A DNA stretch of 64,000 bases from Aquamicrobium sp. GTDB lineage: Bacteria > Pseudomonadota > Alphaproteobacteria > Rhizobiales > Rhizobiaceae. The DNA lies in NCBI RefSeq assembly GCF_023954335.1, contig NZ_JAMLIE010000002.1, forward strand, positions 372,001 to 436,000, written 5' to 3'. The notes beneath the pieces were generated by a model. It saw nothing but the letters and a program-made list of their open reading frames with translations. It was not told the DNA's origin and did no database searches. The position numbers and the translations under genes are program-made. This document shows, in pieces, positions 15,961-23,629 of the stretch. Each line of letters opens with the position of its first letter. Position 1 is the stretch's first letter.

Positions 15961-16312
15961 TTCGCGGGGACCCGGATAAACTCCCAAAATTCAGGGGGTA
16001 ATCCCAAGCCTTCAAGCGCCCCCAAAAGCCCGCTACACCAGGCTTTATCGAAGGCACTCCCTACCTCCCATATGGTAGCTTCCAAATTCCAGAACGCCCC
16101 CCCGGCCTATAGGGAGCGTCCCAGGAACCCCTTTCCCCGCACCGAACAAGTCACCGTACAAGTCCGCGCTTTCGTCGACGCGCCGGTACTGACCCTGCTG
16201 GTCGCGCCGGTAGTCGGCGTGCGGGACATTTCCGATCGATCGACAGGCAGCCTGATCGCGTCGCGTCTCTGTCCGGCTTGTGCCCGGCTCCAAAAAATCA
16301 GCATGACGATTT
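15961..16312. other. About 350 bp without a convincing gene
   Basis: This C-rich stretch holds several runs of five to seven C and a few short palindromes, such as CCATATGG near 16070. Open frames here lack ribosome sites and normal codon bias. I see no RNA fold that I can name. Confidence 0.4.
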
Positions 16313-16349
16313 TGCAATCAATTGCAAAAAGTGCGGTATAAGCTAAGTT
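16313..16349 (+). promoter_or_regulatory. 14-bp palindrome copy 10 overlapping a promoter
   Basis: The exact motif TGCAATCAATTGCA is at 16313-16326. Its right half gives TTGCAA at 16322-16327, and TAAGTT at 16344-16349 is the -10, with a 16-bp spacer. It drives the small-gene cluster starting at 16391. Confidence 0.85.
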
Positions 16350-16390
16350 AGGGGCATAGGGAACAGGGCAAGGCCACGGAGGGCAACGCC

Positions 16391-16513
16391 ATGAAGACCG
16401 CCACAAGGATCGCAATCGAGCAGTACCTGAAGTCGATCGCCGGCCTGAACCTGTCGGCCGAGCTGGTCGCCGCGGGCGTCAACGCGATCGTCTCCGGCCT
16501 CGAAGGCAAGTGA
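16391..16513 (+). CDS. 40-residue small protein, first of the small-gene cluster
   Basis: The frame starts MKTATRIAIEQYLKSIAG and ends at TGA 16511-16513. ACGGAGGGC precedes the ATG at the usual distance. It is predicted to form two short amphipathic helices. Position directly behind a strong promoter and a good ribosome site support a real gene. Function unknown. Confidence 0.6.
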   Translation: MKTATRIAIEQYLKSIAGLNLSAELVAAGVNAIVSGLEGK

Positions 16514-16522
16514 GAACGCCCG

Positions 16523-16729
16523 ATGAGCGACGACCGCTACTACTGCGCCCGGCAAGAGAATGGGTTGCTCACCGTCGGCACGATCGTCGCGGGCGCCCGG
16601 CACCCGATGTTCCGCGACGTCTCGGAAGACAATGCCCGCCAGATCGGTCGGGGCCTGATGGAGTCGGGGATCGAACTCGGCTCCGAGTTTGCAATTGATT
16701 GCACGACAATTCGACGACGCTACGCATGA
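16523..16729 (+). CDS. Small hypothetical protein
   Basis: The 68-residue protein starts MSDDRYYCARQENG and ends in the codons that contain palindrome copy 11. It has an Asp/Arg-rich middle (FRDVSEDNARQIGRGLMESG). No family recognised. Confidence 0.6.
   Translation: MSDDRYYCARQENGLLTVGTIVAGARHPMFRDVSEDNARQIGRGLMESGIELGSEFAIDCTTIRRRYA
16690..16726 (+). promoter_or_regulatory. 14-bp palindrome copy 11 overlapping an internal promoter
   Basis: The exact motif TGCAATTGATTGCA (16690-16703) lies inside the 3' end of the 16523 gene. TTGCAC at 16699-16704 and TACGCA at 16721-16726 are 16 bp apart and face the 16740 gene. Confidence 0.75.
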
Positions 16730-16739
16730 GGAGACGACG

Positions 16740-17105
16740 ATGAAAGTTTGCGGATTGCCGATGGTTCTGCTGTTCGCGGAGCCCGACTACAAGAACTACG
16801 ACTGGAAGAAGGAGCAGGCCCGCGAAAAGGCGCACCAGGCGCAGCTGAAGGACTGGTTGCTCCGCTCGGGCTACGCCGGCCAGCACACGGGGAAGATCCT
16901 GTCGCTTCCGATGGGCGATGGCGCGGCGCGCTACATGTACGCCGACTCCCCGAAGAAGTCGTTTCTCGTCCACCTGCCATATGGCGATGCCTGGGACAGC
17001 CCGCTCGCCAGGGACCTGCCCAAGGCCGCGGTGATCAAGCGTCTGGTCGACGAGGAGAAGGTCTCGTCCTTGTTCGACAAGATGGCGGCGAAGAACGATG
17101 CGTGA
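16740..17105 (+). CDS. Small hypothetical protein
   Basis: The 121-residue protein starts MKVCGLPMVLLFAEPDY behind GAGGAG. It is rich in K and D, with an LHLPYGDAW-like strand region (FLVHLPYGDAWDSP) and a C-terminal amphipathic helix. No family recognised. It overlaps the next gene by 8 bp. Confidence 0.65.
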   Translation: MKVCGLPMVLLFAEPDYKNYDWKKEQAREKAHQAQLKDWLLRSGYAGQHTGKILSLPMGDGAARYMYADSPKKSFLVHLPYGDAWDSPLARDLPKAAVIKRLVDEEKVSSLFDKMAAKNDA

Positions 17106-17283
17106 TCCAGCCTCCGAGAACGATCTGAAGCCGTTCAAGCCCATGCTCCATGAGATCGAGGTCATCCAGAAAGTGCTGCTGTCCAAAGCCCTTCAGGACC
17201 TGATCGGGGCCGGCGAATGGGACCTGACCGAAGAAGAGGAAGAGATCCTCTGGCAGGCGATCAAGGCGGCCCAGCATGAGTGA
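17098..17283 (+). CDS. Small acidic hypothetical protein
   Basis: The 61-residue protein is largely helical, with a very acidic run near the end (DLTEEEEEILWQ). It overlaps both neighbours by 8 bp. Acidic small phage proteins often inhibit host DNA-binding proteins; that is only a possibility here. Confidence 0.6.
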   Translation: MRDPASENDLKPFKPMLHEIEVIQKVLLSKALQDLIGAGEWDLTEEEEEILWQAIKAAQHE

Positions 17284-17707
17284 GCCCATCCTGTTCAAAG
17301 ACCCGGAGCGCGAGATCGTCCTTGAGAAGTACAGGGACAATCCGACCATGACCCAGATCCTGAACCACGCTTTCCGTGTGCAGGACCAGGTCAATCACGA
17401 CGTCCTGGAATGGCGCCAGCCGTCCGAGGGCAAGGTCGCAGAGGTGATCGCCTGGTTGCTTGACCGCCGGCCCCAGCTCACCAGGCCGCATCCGCTGGGA
17501 TACGACTGCCGGCCGACGCCCTTCGATTATCGCCGCCACGCCAGGGCCTATGCCGTGCAGCTGCTGTTCAAGGTGGCCGATCCGTACTGGAGAAGCCTCG
17601 ACCTGATCAGCTCGGCCACGCTGGAGGACCGTTGGTCCGCCGAGGAGCGGATCGATTACTGGCGCGCTGTCGCGATCTGCTCCTCCACCTGGGAGGAGAC
17701 GCCGTGA
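17276..17707 (+). CDS. Hypothetical protein
   Basis: The 143-residue, mostly helical protein contains KYRDNPTMTQILNHAFRVQDQVNHDVLEW near the N terminus and a YDCRPTPFDYRRHARAYAV stretch. It overlaps its neighbours by 8 and 4 bp. No family recognised. Confidence 0.65.
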   Translation: MSEPILFKDPEREIVLEKYRDNPTMTQILNHAFRVQDQVNHDVLEWRQPSEGKVAEVIAWLLDRRPQLTRPHPLGYDCRPTPFDYRRHARAYAVQLLFKVADPYWRSLDLISSATLEDRWSAEERIDYWRAVAICSSTWEETP

Positions 17708-17898
17708 AGTCGAACCTCGAAGACATCGAAGTCCACATGCACCACCAGACCGACAAGGCGGTGCTGGTGAGCACGGACGGCGATCGCGAGAACGCTGTCT
17801 GGGTGCCCAAGTCCCAATGTCAGGTCGAACACAAGCGCGGCCGCCTCTGGGTGCTCACCGCCGAACAATCGCTACTCGAAGACAAAGGACTCGTGTGA
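17704..17898 (+). CDS. Small beta-rich hypothetical protein
   Basis: The 64-residue protein starts at GTG 17704 behind GGAGGAG. The pattern VHMHHQTDKAVLVSTDGDRENAVWVPKSQ suggests a small barrel-like fold. It is coupled to both neighbours by 1-4 bp overlaps. Confidence 0.6.
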   Translation: MKSNLEDIEVHMHHQTDKAVLVSTDGDRENAVWVPKSQCQVEHKRGRLWVLTAEQSLLEDKGLV

Positions 17899-18119
17899 TG
17901 GCGACCCCCTTGATCACCGTCGAGATCACGATGACGCCCGTTCAGGCAGCCCAGCTTTCCAACGCGCTGGAGGCCGGCGGCCAGGACACCGGGACCGAGA
18001 TCGCCCTCAAGCTGGGGACCCTGCTCGACAAGGCCCGGCGTGACGTCGAGGCGATCCCCAACTGCGCCGGCACAAAGGTGCGAGAGTGGCTGGTGCCGAA
18101 GGAGGAGCGTGGTGGTTAG
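17898..18119 (+). CDS. Small hypothetical protein
   Basis: The 73-residue protein starts MATPLITVEITMTPVQAAQL and has two helices. The ATG overlaps the upstream TGA. No family recognised. Confidence 0.6.
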   Translation: MATPLITVEITMTPVQAAQLSNALEAGGQDTGTEIALKLGTLLDKARRDVEAIPNCAGTKVREWLVPKEERGG

Positions 18120-18294
18120 GCACGATCCGACGAAGGACCACCCCGAGATCATCGCGATCAAGGCCGAAGCCGCCGAGATCAAGAGAGCCTACGCCGGCCT
18201 CAGTCAATCCCAGGCGATCGAAGCGGCGGCGCACATGCGGGGTTTCAAGACCTACGCAGCATTTCTCGCCGGCCTGGAGGAGGAGACGCCGTGA
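18112..18294 (+). CDS. Small hypothetical protein
   Basis: The 60-residue protein is helical. A GTG at 18112 suits the AAGGAGGA at 18099-18106; an adjacent GTG at 18109 is also possible. The sequence contains SQSQAIEAAAHMRGFKTYAAFLAG. Function unknown. Confidence 0.55.
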   Translation: MVRHDPTKDHPEIIAIKAEAAEIKRAYAGLSQSQAIEAAAHMRGFKTYAAFLAGLEEETP

Positions 18295-18479
18295 AGACGC
18301 TCAAGCTCGACATGGCAGTCCAGGCCCGTATCGCTGAGATCGACAAGGAGCTGGAGGACCTGCAGAACGGCGCGTTCTCGCCCCACGACCCGAAGCTCGA
18401 CGCGCGCATCGATGAGCTGACCCGCGAGAGGTGGCGACTCGATCCCGAGAGCGCCTTCGACACTCTGGGGCTACGCTGA
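18291..18479 (+). CDS. Small helical hypothetical protein
   Basis: The 62-residue protein starts at GTG 18291 and is mostly one heptad-patterned helix (ARIAEIDKELEDLQNG, then ARIDELTRERWRLD), likely a dimerising coiled coil. It overlaps both neighbours. Confidence 0.6.
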   Translation: MKTLKLDMAVQARIAEIDKELEDLQNGAFSPHDPKLDARIDELTRERWRLDPESAFDTLGLR

Positions 18480-18907
18480 TGCGCTACCAGGACATGGACC
18501 CGCTCGACGTGGTGTTTTCCCTGGTCGACGACAAGACAGGCAAGACCACGCACATCAACGTCACGGCGCTTGCCAAGAGCTGGAAGACCAAGGCCCGGCC
18601 GATCGTCACGATCGAGGTCGAGCCCGCCATTGCCGAGTATTTCGTCCAGAAGCGCGGGATCGAGCAGCATCGCGTCGACCGCCTCATGGGCGAGGAGATC
18701 AAGGAGCCCCTGCTGCTCCTACACTGGATCGACGGAAGCCACCTGCTTGTCGACGGTCATCACCGGTACGTCGCGGCCAGCCTGAAAGGCCAGACCGAAC
18801 TGAAAGCCCGGCTCGTCCCCAAGAGCGTCTGGTCGAAATACGTCATCGTCGATCTGCCGGCCGAGCGTTCCGACCGCATGACGAAGGGGTTTTCCGGCAT
18901 TCTGTAG
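18479..18907 (+). CDS. ParB-like N-terminal (ParB/Srx) domain protein
   Basis: The 142-residue protein contains WIDGSHLLVDGHHRYVAASL, the box found in ParB/sulfiredoxin-fold domains (G-x-HR). In chromosomal ParB this pocket binds CTP; phage ParB-like proteins can be nucleases or DNA modifiers. There is no helix-turn-helix after the domain, so it is not a partition ParB by itself. It ends the overlapping run of small genes. Confidence 0.65.
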   Translation: MRYQDMDPLDVVFSLVDDKTGKTTHINVTALAKSWKTKARPIVTIEVEPAIAEYFVQKRGIEQHRVDRLMGEEIKEPLLLLHWIDGSHLLVDGHHRYVAASLKGQTELKARLVPKSVWSKYVIVDLPAERSDRMTKGFSGIL

Positions 18908-18911
18908 CTTC

Positions 18912-18925
18912 TGCAATTGATTGCA
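18912..18925. promoter_or_regulatory. 14-bp palindrome, copy 12 (exact)
   Basis: TGCAATTGATTGCA lies 25 bp upstream of the 18950 ATG. TAGCGT follows at 18931-18936, with a 14-bp gap from the left half, so any promoter is weak. Confidence 0.8.
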
Positions 18926-18949
18926 AAGCGTAGCGTGAGGAGTGAGCGA

Positions 18950-19189
18950 ATGACGACGAAGGTCAACACGATCGCCGCGATGGTCTGCGAGCTGATCGAG
19001 ATGCACATGGCGAAATGCGATGAAGCCTTCCCGCATCCCGACGATCGCCCTCCGCACATCATCGGCCAAGAGCACGGCACCAGCGCAAACATTCAGACGG
19101 TGAGCAACGTCGATCTCGGCGCCGAGCATCTGATCCACATCGAGCTGGATGACGGCACGTCGTTCAACATCCGAGTGGAGGAAGCCTAA
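18950..19189 (+). CDS. Small hypothetical protein
   Basis: The 79-residue protein has a helical N terminus and a beta-rich end (HLIHIELDDGTSFNIRVEEA). GTGAGGAG precedes the ATG. Three His and one Cys are scattered in the first half. No family recognised. Confidence 0.6.
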   Translation: MTTKVNTIAAMVCELIEMHMAKCDEAFPHPDDRPPHIIGQEHGTSANIQTVSNVDLGAEHLIHIELDDGTSFNIRVEEA

Positions 19190-19401
19190 TGCGGAGGACC
19201 TATGATGTGATCGTCACACGGAACACCACCGAGAGCTGCACGATGCTGGTCGAGGCCGAGAACCGCGCCGCCGCGATCATGCTGGCCCATGAGCGGTCCT
19301 ACCGGGACCCCGATCTGGTGTGGGAACAGGACGACACCCCGAACGCCAGCAAGGAGCACTACGTCACCAGTTGCGAGGCTCAGGAGGATCTGGGGTCGTG
19401 A
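19189..19401 (+). CDS. Small hypothetical protein
   Basis: The 70-residue protein starts MRRTYDVIVTRNTTES. The pattern VTRNTTESCTMLVEAENRAAAIMLA resembles small phage proteins that modify or sense regular peptides, but I cannot name it. Overlaps both neighbours. Confidence 0.6.
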   Translation: MRRTYDVIVTRNTTESCTMLVEAENRAAAIMLAHERSYRDPDLVWEQDDTPNASKEHYVTSCEAQEDLGS

Positions 19402-19595
19402 CCGCATATGTGCGAGCGCAGCAGTCCTGCACCCTGACCGAGGACGAAGCCCAGCAGATCAGCAAGCGGACGCATCTGTTCGGCTATCGGCCCGAAATCG
19501 TTCGGCTGCCCACCGGCACCCGGCTCACGATGTTCTCGGATGCCGATGCCGCGAAGGTAAAGGAGCTGCGGGACGAGATCAGGGGAGCACGGTAG
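19398..19595 (+). CDS. Small hypothetical protein
   Basis: The 65-residue protein starts at GTG 19398 behind CAGGAGG. It contains ISKRTHLFGYRPEIVRLPTG. No family recognised. Coupled to both neighbours. Confidence 0.55.
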   Translation: MTAYVRAQQSCTLTEDEAQQISKRTHLFGYRPEIVRLPTGTRLTMFSDADAAKVKELRDEIRGAR

Positions 19596-20086
19596 TGAAC
19601 GCCTGCGGCACCTGCACGATGTGTTGCAAGCTGCTGGGGATCAGCGATCTGGCGCCCCGCAAGCCGGTCAACCAATGGTGTCGGCACTGTAAGCCCGGCA
19701 ATGGCTGCACGATCTACGAAGACCGCCCCCGGTCGTGCCGCGAGTTCGAGTGCCTCTGGCTGCAATCGCAGACCAAGCCGCATCCGATGGGGCCTGAGCT
19801 GCGGCCGGACAAATCGAAAGTGGTGATCGCGCCGACCAGCAGCCCCAACGTGATGACGGCGTTCGTCGATCCTGCCCAGCCCTTGGCCTGGCGCGAGGGC
19901 GGCATGAAGCGCATCCTTGAGCGCCTGGCGAAGATCGATGTGCGGGTGGTCATCAGCCTCGGCATCAGCACCAGGAAAACTCTGATCGAGAAGCACGGTG
20001 GGGCGATCCGCGAGCGCACGATCACCATGTCCGATCCCGACGAGTCCGGCATGCAATGGTACGACCCGATGAATCAGTCTGAATGA
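19595..20086 (+). CDS. YkgJ-type cysteine cluster protein
   Basis: The 163-residue protein starts at a GTG overlapping the upstream TAG. The N terminus carries CGTCTMCC, then WCRHC, NGC, RSCREFEC, the cysteine spacing of the YkgJ (UPF0153) family proposed to bind iron or zinc clusters. Such proteins are common in bacteria and their role is unclear. The remaining part has no further motif. Confidence 0.75.
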   Translation: MNACGTCTMCCKLLGISDLAPRKPVNQWCRHCKPGNGCTIYEDRPRSCREFECLWLQSQTKPHPMGPELRPDKSKVVIAPTSSPNVMTAFVDPAQPLAWREGGMKRILERLAKIDVRVVISLGISTRKTLIEKHGGAIRERTITMSDPDESGMQWYDPMNQSE

Positions 20087-20088
20087 CG

Positions 20089-20102
20089 TGCAATCAATTG
20101 CA
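20089..20102. promoter_or_regulatory. 14-bp palindrome, copy 13 (exact)
   Basis: TGCAATCAATTGCA is the first of a pair separated by 16 bp, in opposite centre orientation to copy 14. The pair is the tightest tandem in the window apart from 40879/40902. Confidence 0.85.
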
Positions 20103-20118
20103 CGCCCATCCATTATTT

Positions 20119-20132
20119 TGCAATTGATTGCA
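20119..20132. promoter_or_regulatory. 14-bp palindrome, copy 14 (exact)
   Basis: TGCAATTGATTGCA lies 7 bp upstream of the promoter at 20140-20167. Confidence 0.85.
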
Positions 20133-20139
20133 AAATATA

Positions 20140-20167
20140 TTGACCCGCCGTAGGCTCAAGCTACGGT
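20140..20167 (+). promoter_or_regulatory. Promoter for the 20215 gene
   Basis: TTGACC at 20140-20145 and TACGGT at 20162-20167 are separated by 16 bp. Confidence 0.7.
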
Positions 20168-20214
20168 CAAGGCATAGGGAAATCCAACTCCCGAACGCCA
20201 TGGAGGGCAAGCAG

Positions 20215-20415
20215 ATGTGCAGCATGAACATCCTCACCAAAGCAGAAGTTGAATCGACCCTGAAGGCCGGCGACTCGGAGACTTGGGCCGAATACCTGGC
20301 GCTTCCTAGCGATCTGTCGAAGGCGTCCTGCATCATTCGAAACAATTGGGGGACGTTGATTGGTGCAGATGAGTTCGTTCGTCTGTACCGCCTGCACCGA
20401 CACGGCCTGATCTGA
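20215..20415 (+). CDS. Small hypothetical protein
   Basis: The 66-residue protein starts at an ATG placed after GGAGGGCAAGCAG, matching the leader of other element genes; an in-frame ATG at 20224 is also possible. The sequence is mixed helix-strand (WAEYLALPSDLSKASCIIR). No family recognised. Confidence 0.55.
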   Translation: MCSMNILTKAEVESTLKAGDSETWAEYLALPSDLSKASCIIRNNWGTLIGADEFVRLYRLHRHGLI

Positions 20416-20425
20416 GGAGCCGGTA

Positions 20426-20689
20426 ATGGCATCCAAGACCAAGACCGCCCAGGTGATCGAGCACATGAACCAGGGTCGATGGAAACAGGCCCTCAAGATC
20501 GCCAAGACGTTCACGATCGGGGTTACTCAGGACCAAAGGGCGATCTTGGCTCGCGCCTACGAAGCCCATCACAACGGGTATCTCATGGCCCAGATGAAGC
20601 GGGACCCCGAGATATGCATCCAGCAGGGCGTCGATCTCCTGAAGTCGATGTATGGCAGGTTCCTGACCGGGACGGACAAGGCCGCCTAG
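20426..20689 (+). CDS. Small hypothetical protein
   Basis: The 87-residue, basic and helical protein begins MASKTKTAQVIEHMNQGRWKQ. Its repeated helical hairpins (WKQALKIAKTF, AILARAYEAHHNGY) resemble a TPR-like pair. It ends 6 bp before palindrome copy 15. Confidence 0.6.
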   Translation: MASKTKTAQVIEHMNQGRWKQALKIAKTFTIGVTQDQRAILARAYEAHHNGYLMAQMKRDPEICIQQGVDLLKSMYGRFLTGTDKAA

Positions 20690-20694
20690 CTGTC

Positions 20695-20708
20695 TGCAAT
20701 CAATTGCA
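20695..20708. promoter_or_regulatory. 14-bp palindrome, copy 15 (exact, between convergent genes)
   Basis: TGCAATCAATTGCA lies between two genes facing each other and so is not in a usual promoter position. Confidence 0.8.
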
Positions 20709-20711
20709 CGA

Positions 20712-20981
20712 TTACTGCGCCTTGGACTTCTTGACGCCCTGCCAGTTCATCACGGCGACCATCTCGGCCATCGTGTCTGCGTCCAGTTGGTGATTCTTCC
20801 AGACGTAGTGGGCAAGGGCGAGCCGCAGCATCGATTTGCTATCACCTTCTCGGGTTGCCAGCGCGAAGCTCATGCCAAGGTTAAGCTCCGCCTCGAATTG
20901 CGTCTTCTCTTTGAGAATGGTCTCGACAATTTCGTCAACGGTCGCAAACGAGTCGATCCGGTACACGGCTGCCTCTCCCAT
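20712..20981 (-). CDS. Hypothetical protein on the minus strand
   Basis: The 89-residue form starts at the ATG at 20981; a longer form from GTG 21032 adds 17 residues. It is helical (EIVETILKEKTQFEAELNLGMSFALATREGD, then LDADTMAEMVAVMNWQG). It is the only clear minus-strand gene of the left arm and sits next to the island. Palindrome copy 16 is about 245 bp upstream. No family recognised. Confidence 0.55.
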   Translation of the reverse strand: MGEAAVYRIDSFATVDEIVETILKEKTQFEAELNLGMSFALATREGDSKSMLRLALAHYVWKNHQLDADTMAEMVAVMNWQGVKKSKAQ

Positions 20982-21032
20982 CGAAACCAGAGGCACCCCG
21001 AAGCCGGGTGTTAGAACCCGTCGCGTGTCCAC

Positions 21033-21370
21033 AACGGCGCGGCCGCCTTTGGGCCTGAGCCTTGGACATACGCGACCGCCACCCGGCCGCTAAACTGGCA
21101 GCCGAGGACACGCTTGAGAGGGTTCTAAGCCTCACGACGGGTCTCCCCGCCGCAGGATCAAAATAAGTGCCGCTGGTGAAGGAGTCCATAAGGCACCGGT
21201 GCAACGGTCCCAACAGCGTAAAGTTTGCAGTCAATTGCAAGATTGATCTCCCCTTCATCAGGTCGAGGCCAATCAACTCGACCTTACTTGGCAGGCCCAG
21301 TGAGCCAATAGCGCTATCGCCTCCAGGAAGCGGTCGCAACTTTCCGGCCGAACGCGATTGCGTACCGCGT
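21033..21370. other. About 340 bp junction between left element arm and island
   Basis: No gene is convincing here. It contains palindrome copy 16 at 21226-21239 and the 3' flank of the regulator gene that ends at 21371. I found no transposase, inverted repeat pair or direct repeat matching the far junction (38.1-38.3 kb). Confidence 0.5.
21226..21239. promoter_or_regulatory. 14-bp palindrome, copy 16 (one mismatch)
   Basis: TGCAGTCAATTGCA is the last copy of the left arm. On the minus strand TTGCAA is followed 14 bp later by TACGCT, facing the 20712-20981 gene. Confidence 0.7.
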
Positions 21371-22210
21371 TCAGAAGGTTGGCGGGGTGTTGATCCAAAT
21401 AAGGATCGTTTCGCCAGGAAAGCTATTTCGCCAACTGTGGGGTCGGCGGCTCTCGAAATAGAACGAGTCGCCTACGCCAAGTTCTACAAAGCGGTCGCCG
21501 TCGAGTACAACTTCGACGCTCCCGGCGAGCACATGAATGAACTCCTCGCCTTCGTGCTGATAAGCCCCTTCGCTCGATGCTCCGGGCGCTAACACGAAGC
21601 GATGGCATTCCATGCGGTTCTGGCCCTCGGCTAGGACATGGACCGTCACGCCTGACGAACTCGGCGGCCAAGCCTTCCACTGGCCGTCACGAACCAGCGA
21701 TTCTCCTGACGCTTCGTCCTGTTGACCGCTCAGGGATGCAATAGTCGTACCCAGGTGTTTCGCTACCGCGTGTAGCGCTGTCAGCGACAGACCTTGCGAT
21801 GTTCGCTCAAAAGTTGAGAGCAAGGAGACTGAAACGCCGGTTGCTCGCGCAACTTTGTTTAGTGTCATGCCGGCATCTCGGCGGAGCCTGCGGATTTTCG
21901 AGCCGAATGGAATGTCGGATGCGATTTTGGTGTTGTCGGATTTTCCAGCGATTTCCCAGGCGCCAAGCGGCTGCTCCGACAGCCTTTGACGGATAGCCGC
22001 CGGATTCAGACCCTCCTGATTCCGCAGCCAGACGATCGCCTTGAGGCGGTCGATCAGCGATTGATCGTAGAGTCTCTGACCGGATGGTGTGCGGATTGGT
22101 TCGATCAGGCCCTGCGTCTCCCATAGCCGCAGGGTTGAGGGAGAAACGCCCACTGTGCGGGCTGCTTCGGCAATCTTGAAACTGGGATCGTTCAATGGCC
22201 TGTATTCCAT
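21371..22210 (-). CDS. MerR-XRE-cupin transcriptional regulator 1
   Basis: The 279-residue protein has three modules: a MerR-type helix-turn-helix (KIAEAARTVGVSPSTLRLWE, about 11-30, with QRLYD of the wing), an XRE helix-turn-helix (about 105-160, MTLNKVARATGVSVSLLS) and a C-terminal cupin (about 180-270, HEGEEFIHVLAG and GDSFYFESRRPHSW). Cupins sense small ligands. It is divergent from gabT (135 bp gap) and shares architecture and sequence with the 27883 protein. I infer control of the catabolic genes. A GTG at 22234 would add eight residues. Confidence 0.85.
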   Translation of the reverse strand: MEYRPLNDPSFKIAEAARTVGVSPSTLRLWETQGLIEPIRTPSGQRLYDQSLIDRLKAIVWLRNQEGLNPAAIRQRLSEQPLGAWEIAGKSDNTKIASDIPFGSKIRRLRRDAGMTLNKVARATGVSVSLLSTFERTSQGLSLTALHAVAKHLGTTIASLSGQQDEASGESLVRDGQWKAWPPSSSGVTVHVLAEGQNRMECHRFVLAPGASSEGAYQHEGEEFIHVLAGSVEVVLDGDRFVELGVGDSFYFESRRPHSWRNSFPGETILIWINTPPTF

Positions 22211-22345
22211 ATCGCGGCTGATAACACCTTCCACTGAATAACGCCGGCTGACCCGCTTGCAACTCTACTGAAAAAATGCAGATAGTTTGTGGCGGAGCTA
22301 CGTCACGCATTTTCGCATCCATTCGTCCATCCGGAGAGGGAAACC

Positions 22346-23626
22346 ATGTCGAATACAGCCATCGCGGTCCGCCGTTCGGACGCCATCTCGCGCGGCGTGG
22401 GCGTCACCACGCAAGTCTACGCCGAAAGGGCCGAGAACGCTGAGATCTGGGATGTCGAGGGCCGGCGCTACATCGACTTCGCGGCCGGTATCGCCGTGGT
22501 GAACACCGGCCATCGCCACCCCAAGGTGATTGCGGCGGTAAAGGATCAGCTCGACCGGTTCACTCACACCTGCCATCAGGTCGTGCCCTACGAGAACTAT
22601 GTGCTGCTTGCCGAGCGCCTGAACAAGGTGGTGCCGGGCGACTTCAGGAAGAAGACGGTCTTCGTTACCACCGGCGCCGAAGCGGTGGAGAACGCGGTGA
22701 AGATCGCGCGCGCCGCCACGAACCGTTCAGCGGTCGTTGCCTTCACCGGCGCCTTCCACGGTCGCACCTTCATGGGCATGACGCTGACGGGCAAGGTGCA
22801 GCCCTACAAGGCCGGCTTCGGGGCGATGATGCCCGACGTGTTCCACGTGCCGTTCCCGGTCGAGCTGCATGGCACCGGCGTCGAGGATTCGCTCGGCGTG
22901 TTGGACAAGCTGTTCAAGGCTGATGTCGACCCCAATCGGGTAGCTGCCTTCATCGTTGAGCCGGTGCAGGGCGAAGGGGGCTTCTACGAGGTGCCGAAGG
23001 CTTTCATGACCAGGCTGCGCGAGATCGCCGACAGGCACAGCATCCTGCTCATCGCCGACGAGGTGCAAACCGGCTTCGCGCGCACCGGCAAGCTGTTTGC
23101 CATGGAGCACTATGGCGTCGTCGCCGATCTCACCACCATGGCCAAGGGGCTCGGCGGCGGCTTCCCGATCGCCGCCGTCACTGGCCGCGCCGAACTGATG
23201 GATGCGCCCGGATCGGGCGGCCTCGGTGGCACCTATGGCGGCAGCCCGATCGGCATCGCGGCCGGCAACGCCGTGCTCGACATCATCGAGGAAGAAGGAC
23301 TGTGCGACCGCGCCGAGCGGCTCGGGGCAAGGCTGAAGCAGCGCCTCCAGTCACTTGTCGGCGCCGTTCCGCAGATCGCCGACATCCGCGGCCCCGGCTT
23401 CATGAACGCCGTGGAGTTCAATTTACCCGGGAGCAAGACACCCAACCCCGACTTTGCGAACAGGGTGCGTGAGCAGGCTCTGGCCAGGGGGCTGATCCTG
23501 CTGACCTGCGGCGTCTATGGCAACGTCATCCGCTTCCTCGCTCCCATCACCATCCAGAACGAGGTGTTCGGCGAAGCGCTCGATATTCTGGAAGAGACGC
23601 TGCGCGACTGCGCGAAGGACGCCTGA
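22346..23626 (+). CDS. gabT: 4-aminobutyrate aminotransferase
   Basis: The 426-residue class-III aminotransferase moves the amino group of GABA or a close analogue to 2-oxoglutarate, forming succinate semialdehyde and glutamate. Visible motifs are GAEAVENAVKIAR, AFHGRTFMGMTLTGK, IADEVQTGFARTGK and TTMAKGLGGGFP, where the Lys is the PLP site. It is the first gene of an operon with gabD 3 bp downstream. GGAGAGGG precedes the ATG. Substrate is inferred from family and neighbours. Confidence 0.92.
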   Translation: MSNTAIAVRRSDAISRGVGVTTQVYAERAENAEIWDVEGRRYIDFAAGIAVVNTGHRHPKVIAAVKDQLDRFTHTCHQVVPYENYVLLAERLNKVVPGDFRKKTVFVTTGAEAVENAVKIARAATNRSAVVAFTGAFHGRTFMGMTLTGKVQPYKAGFGAMMPDVFHVPFPVELHGTGVEDSLGVLDKLFKADVDPNRVAAFIVEPVQGEGGFYEVPKAFMTRLREIADRHSILLIADEVQTGFARTGKLFAMEHYGVVADLTTMAKGLGGGFPIAAVTGRAELMDAPGSGGLGGTYGGSPIGIAAGNAVLDIIEEEGLCDRAERLGARLKQRLQSLVGAVPQIADIRGPGFMNAVEFNLPGSKTPNPDFANRVREQALARGLILLTCGVYGNVIRFLAPITIQNEVFGEALDILEETLRDCAKDA

Positions 23627-23629
23627 TCC

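Noticed and set aside
19740..19800. Further copies of the palindrome such as TGCAATCGCAGACC near 19761 and TGCAATCAATGTCA near 11591
   Set aside because: Only the left arm matches; both are inside genes and read as ordinary codons.
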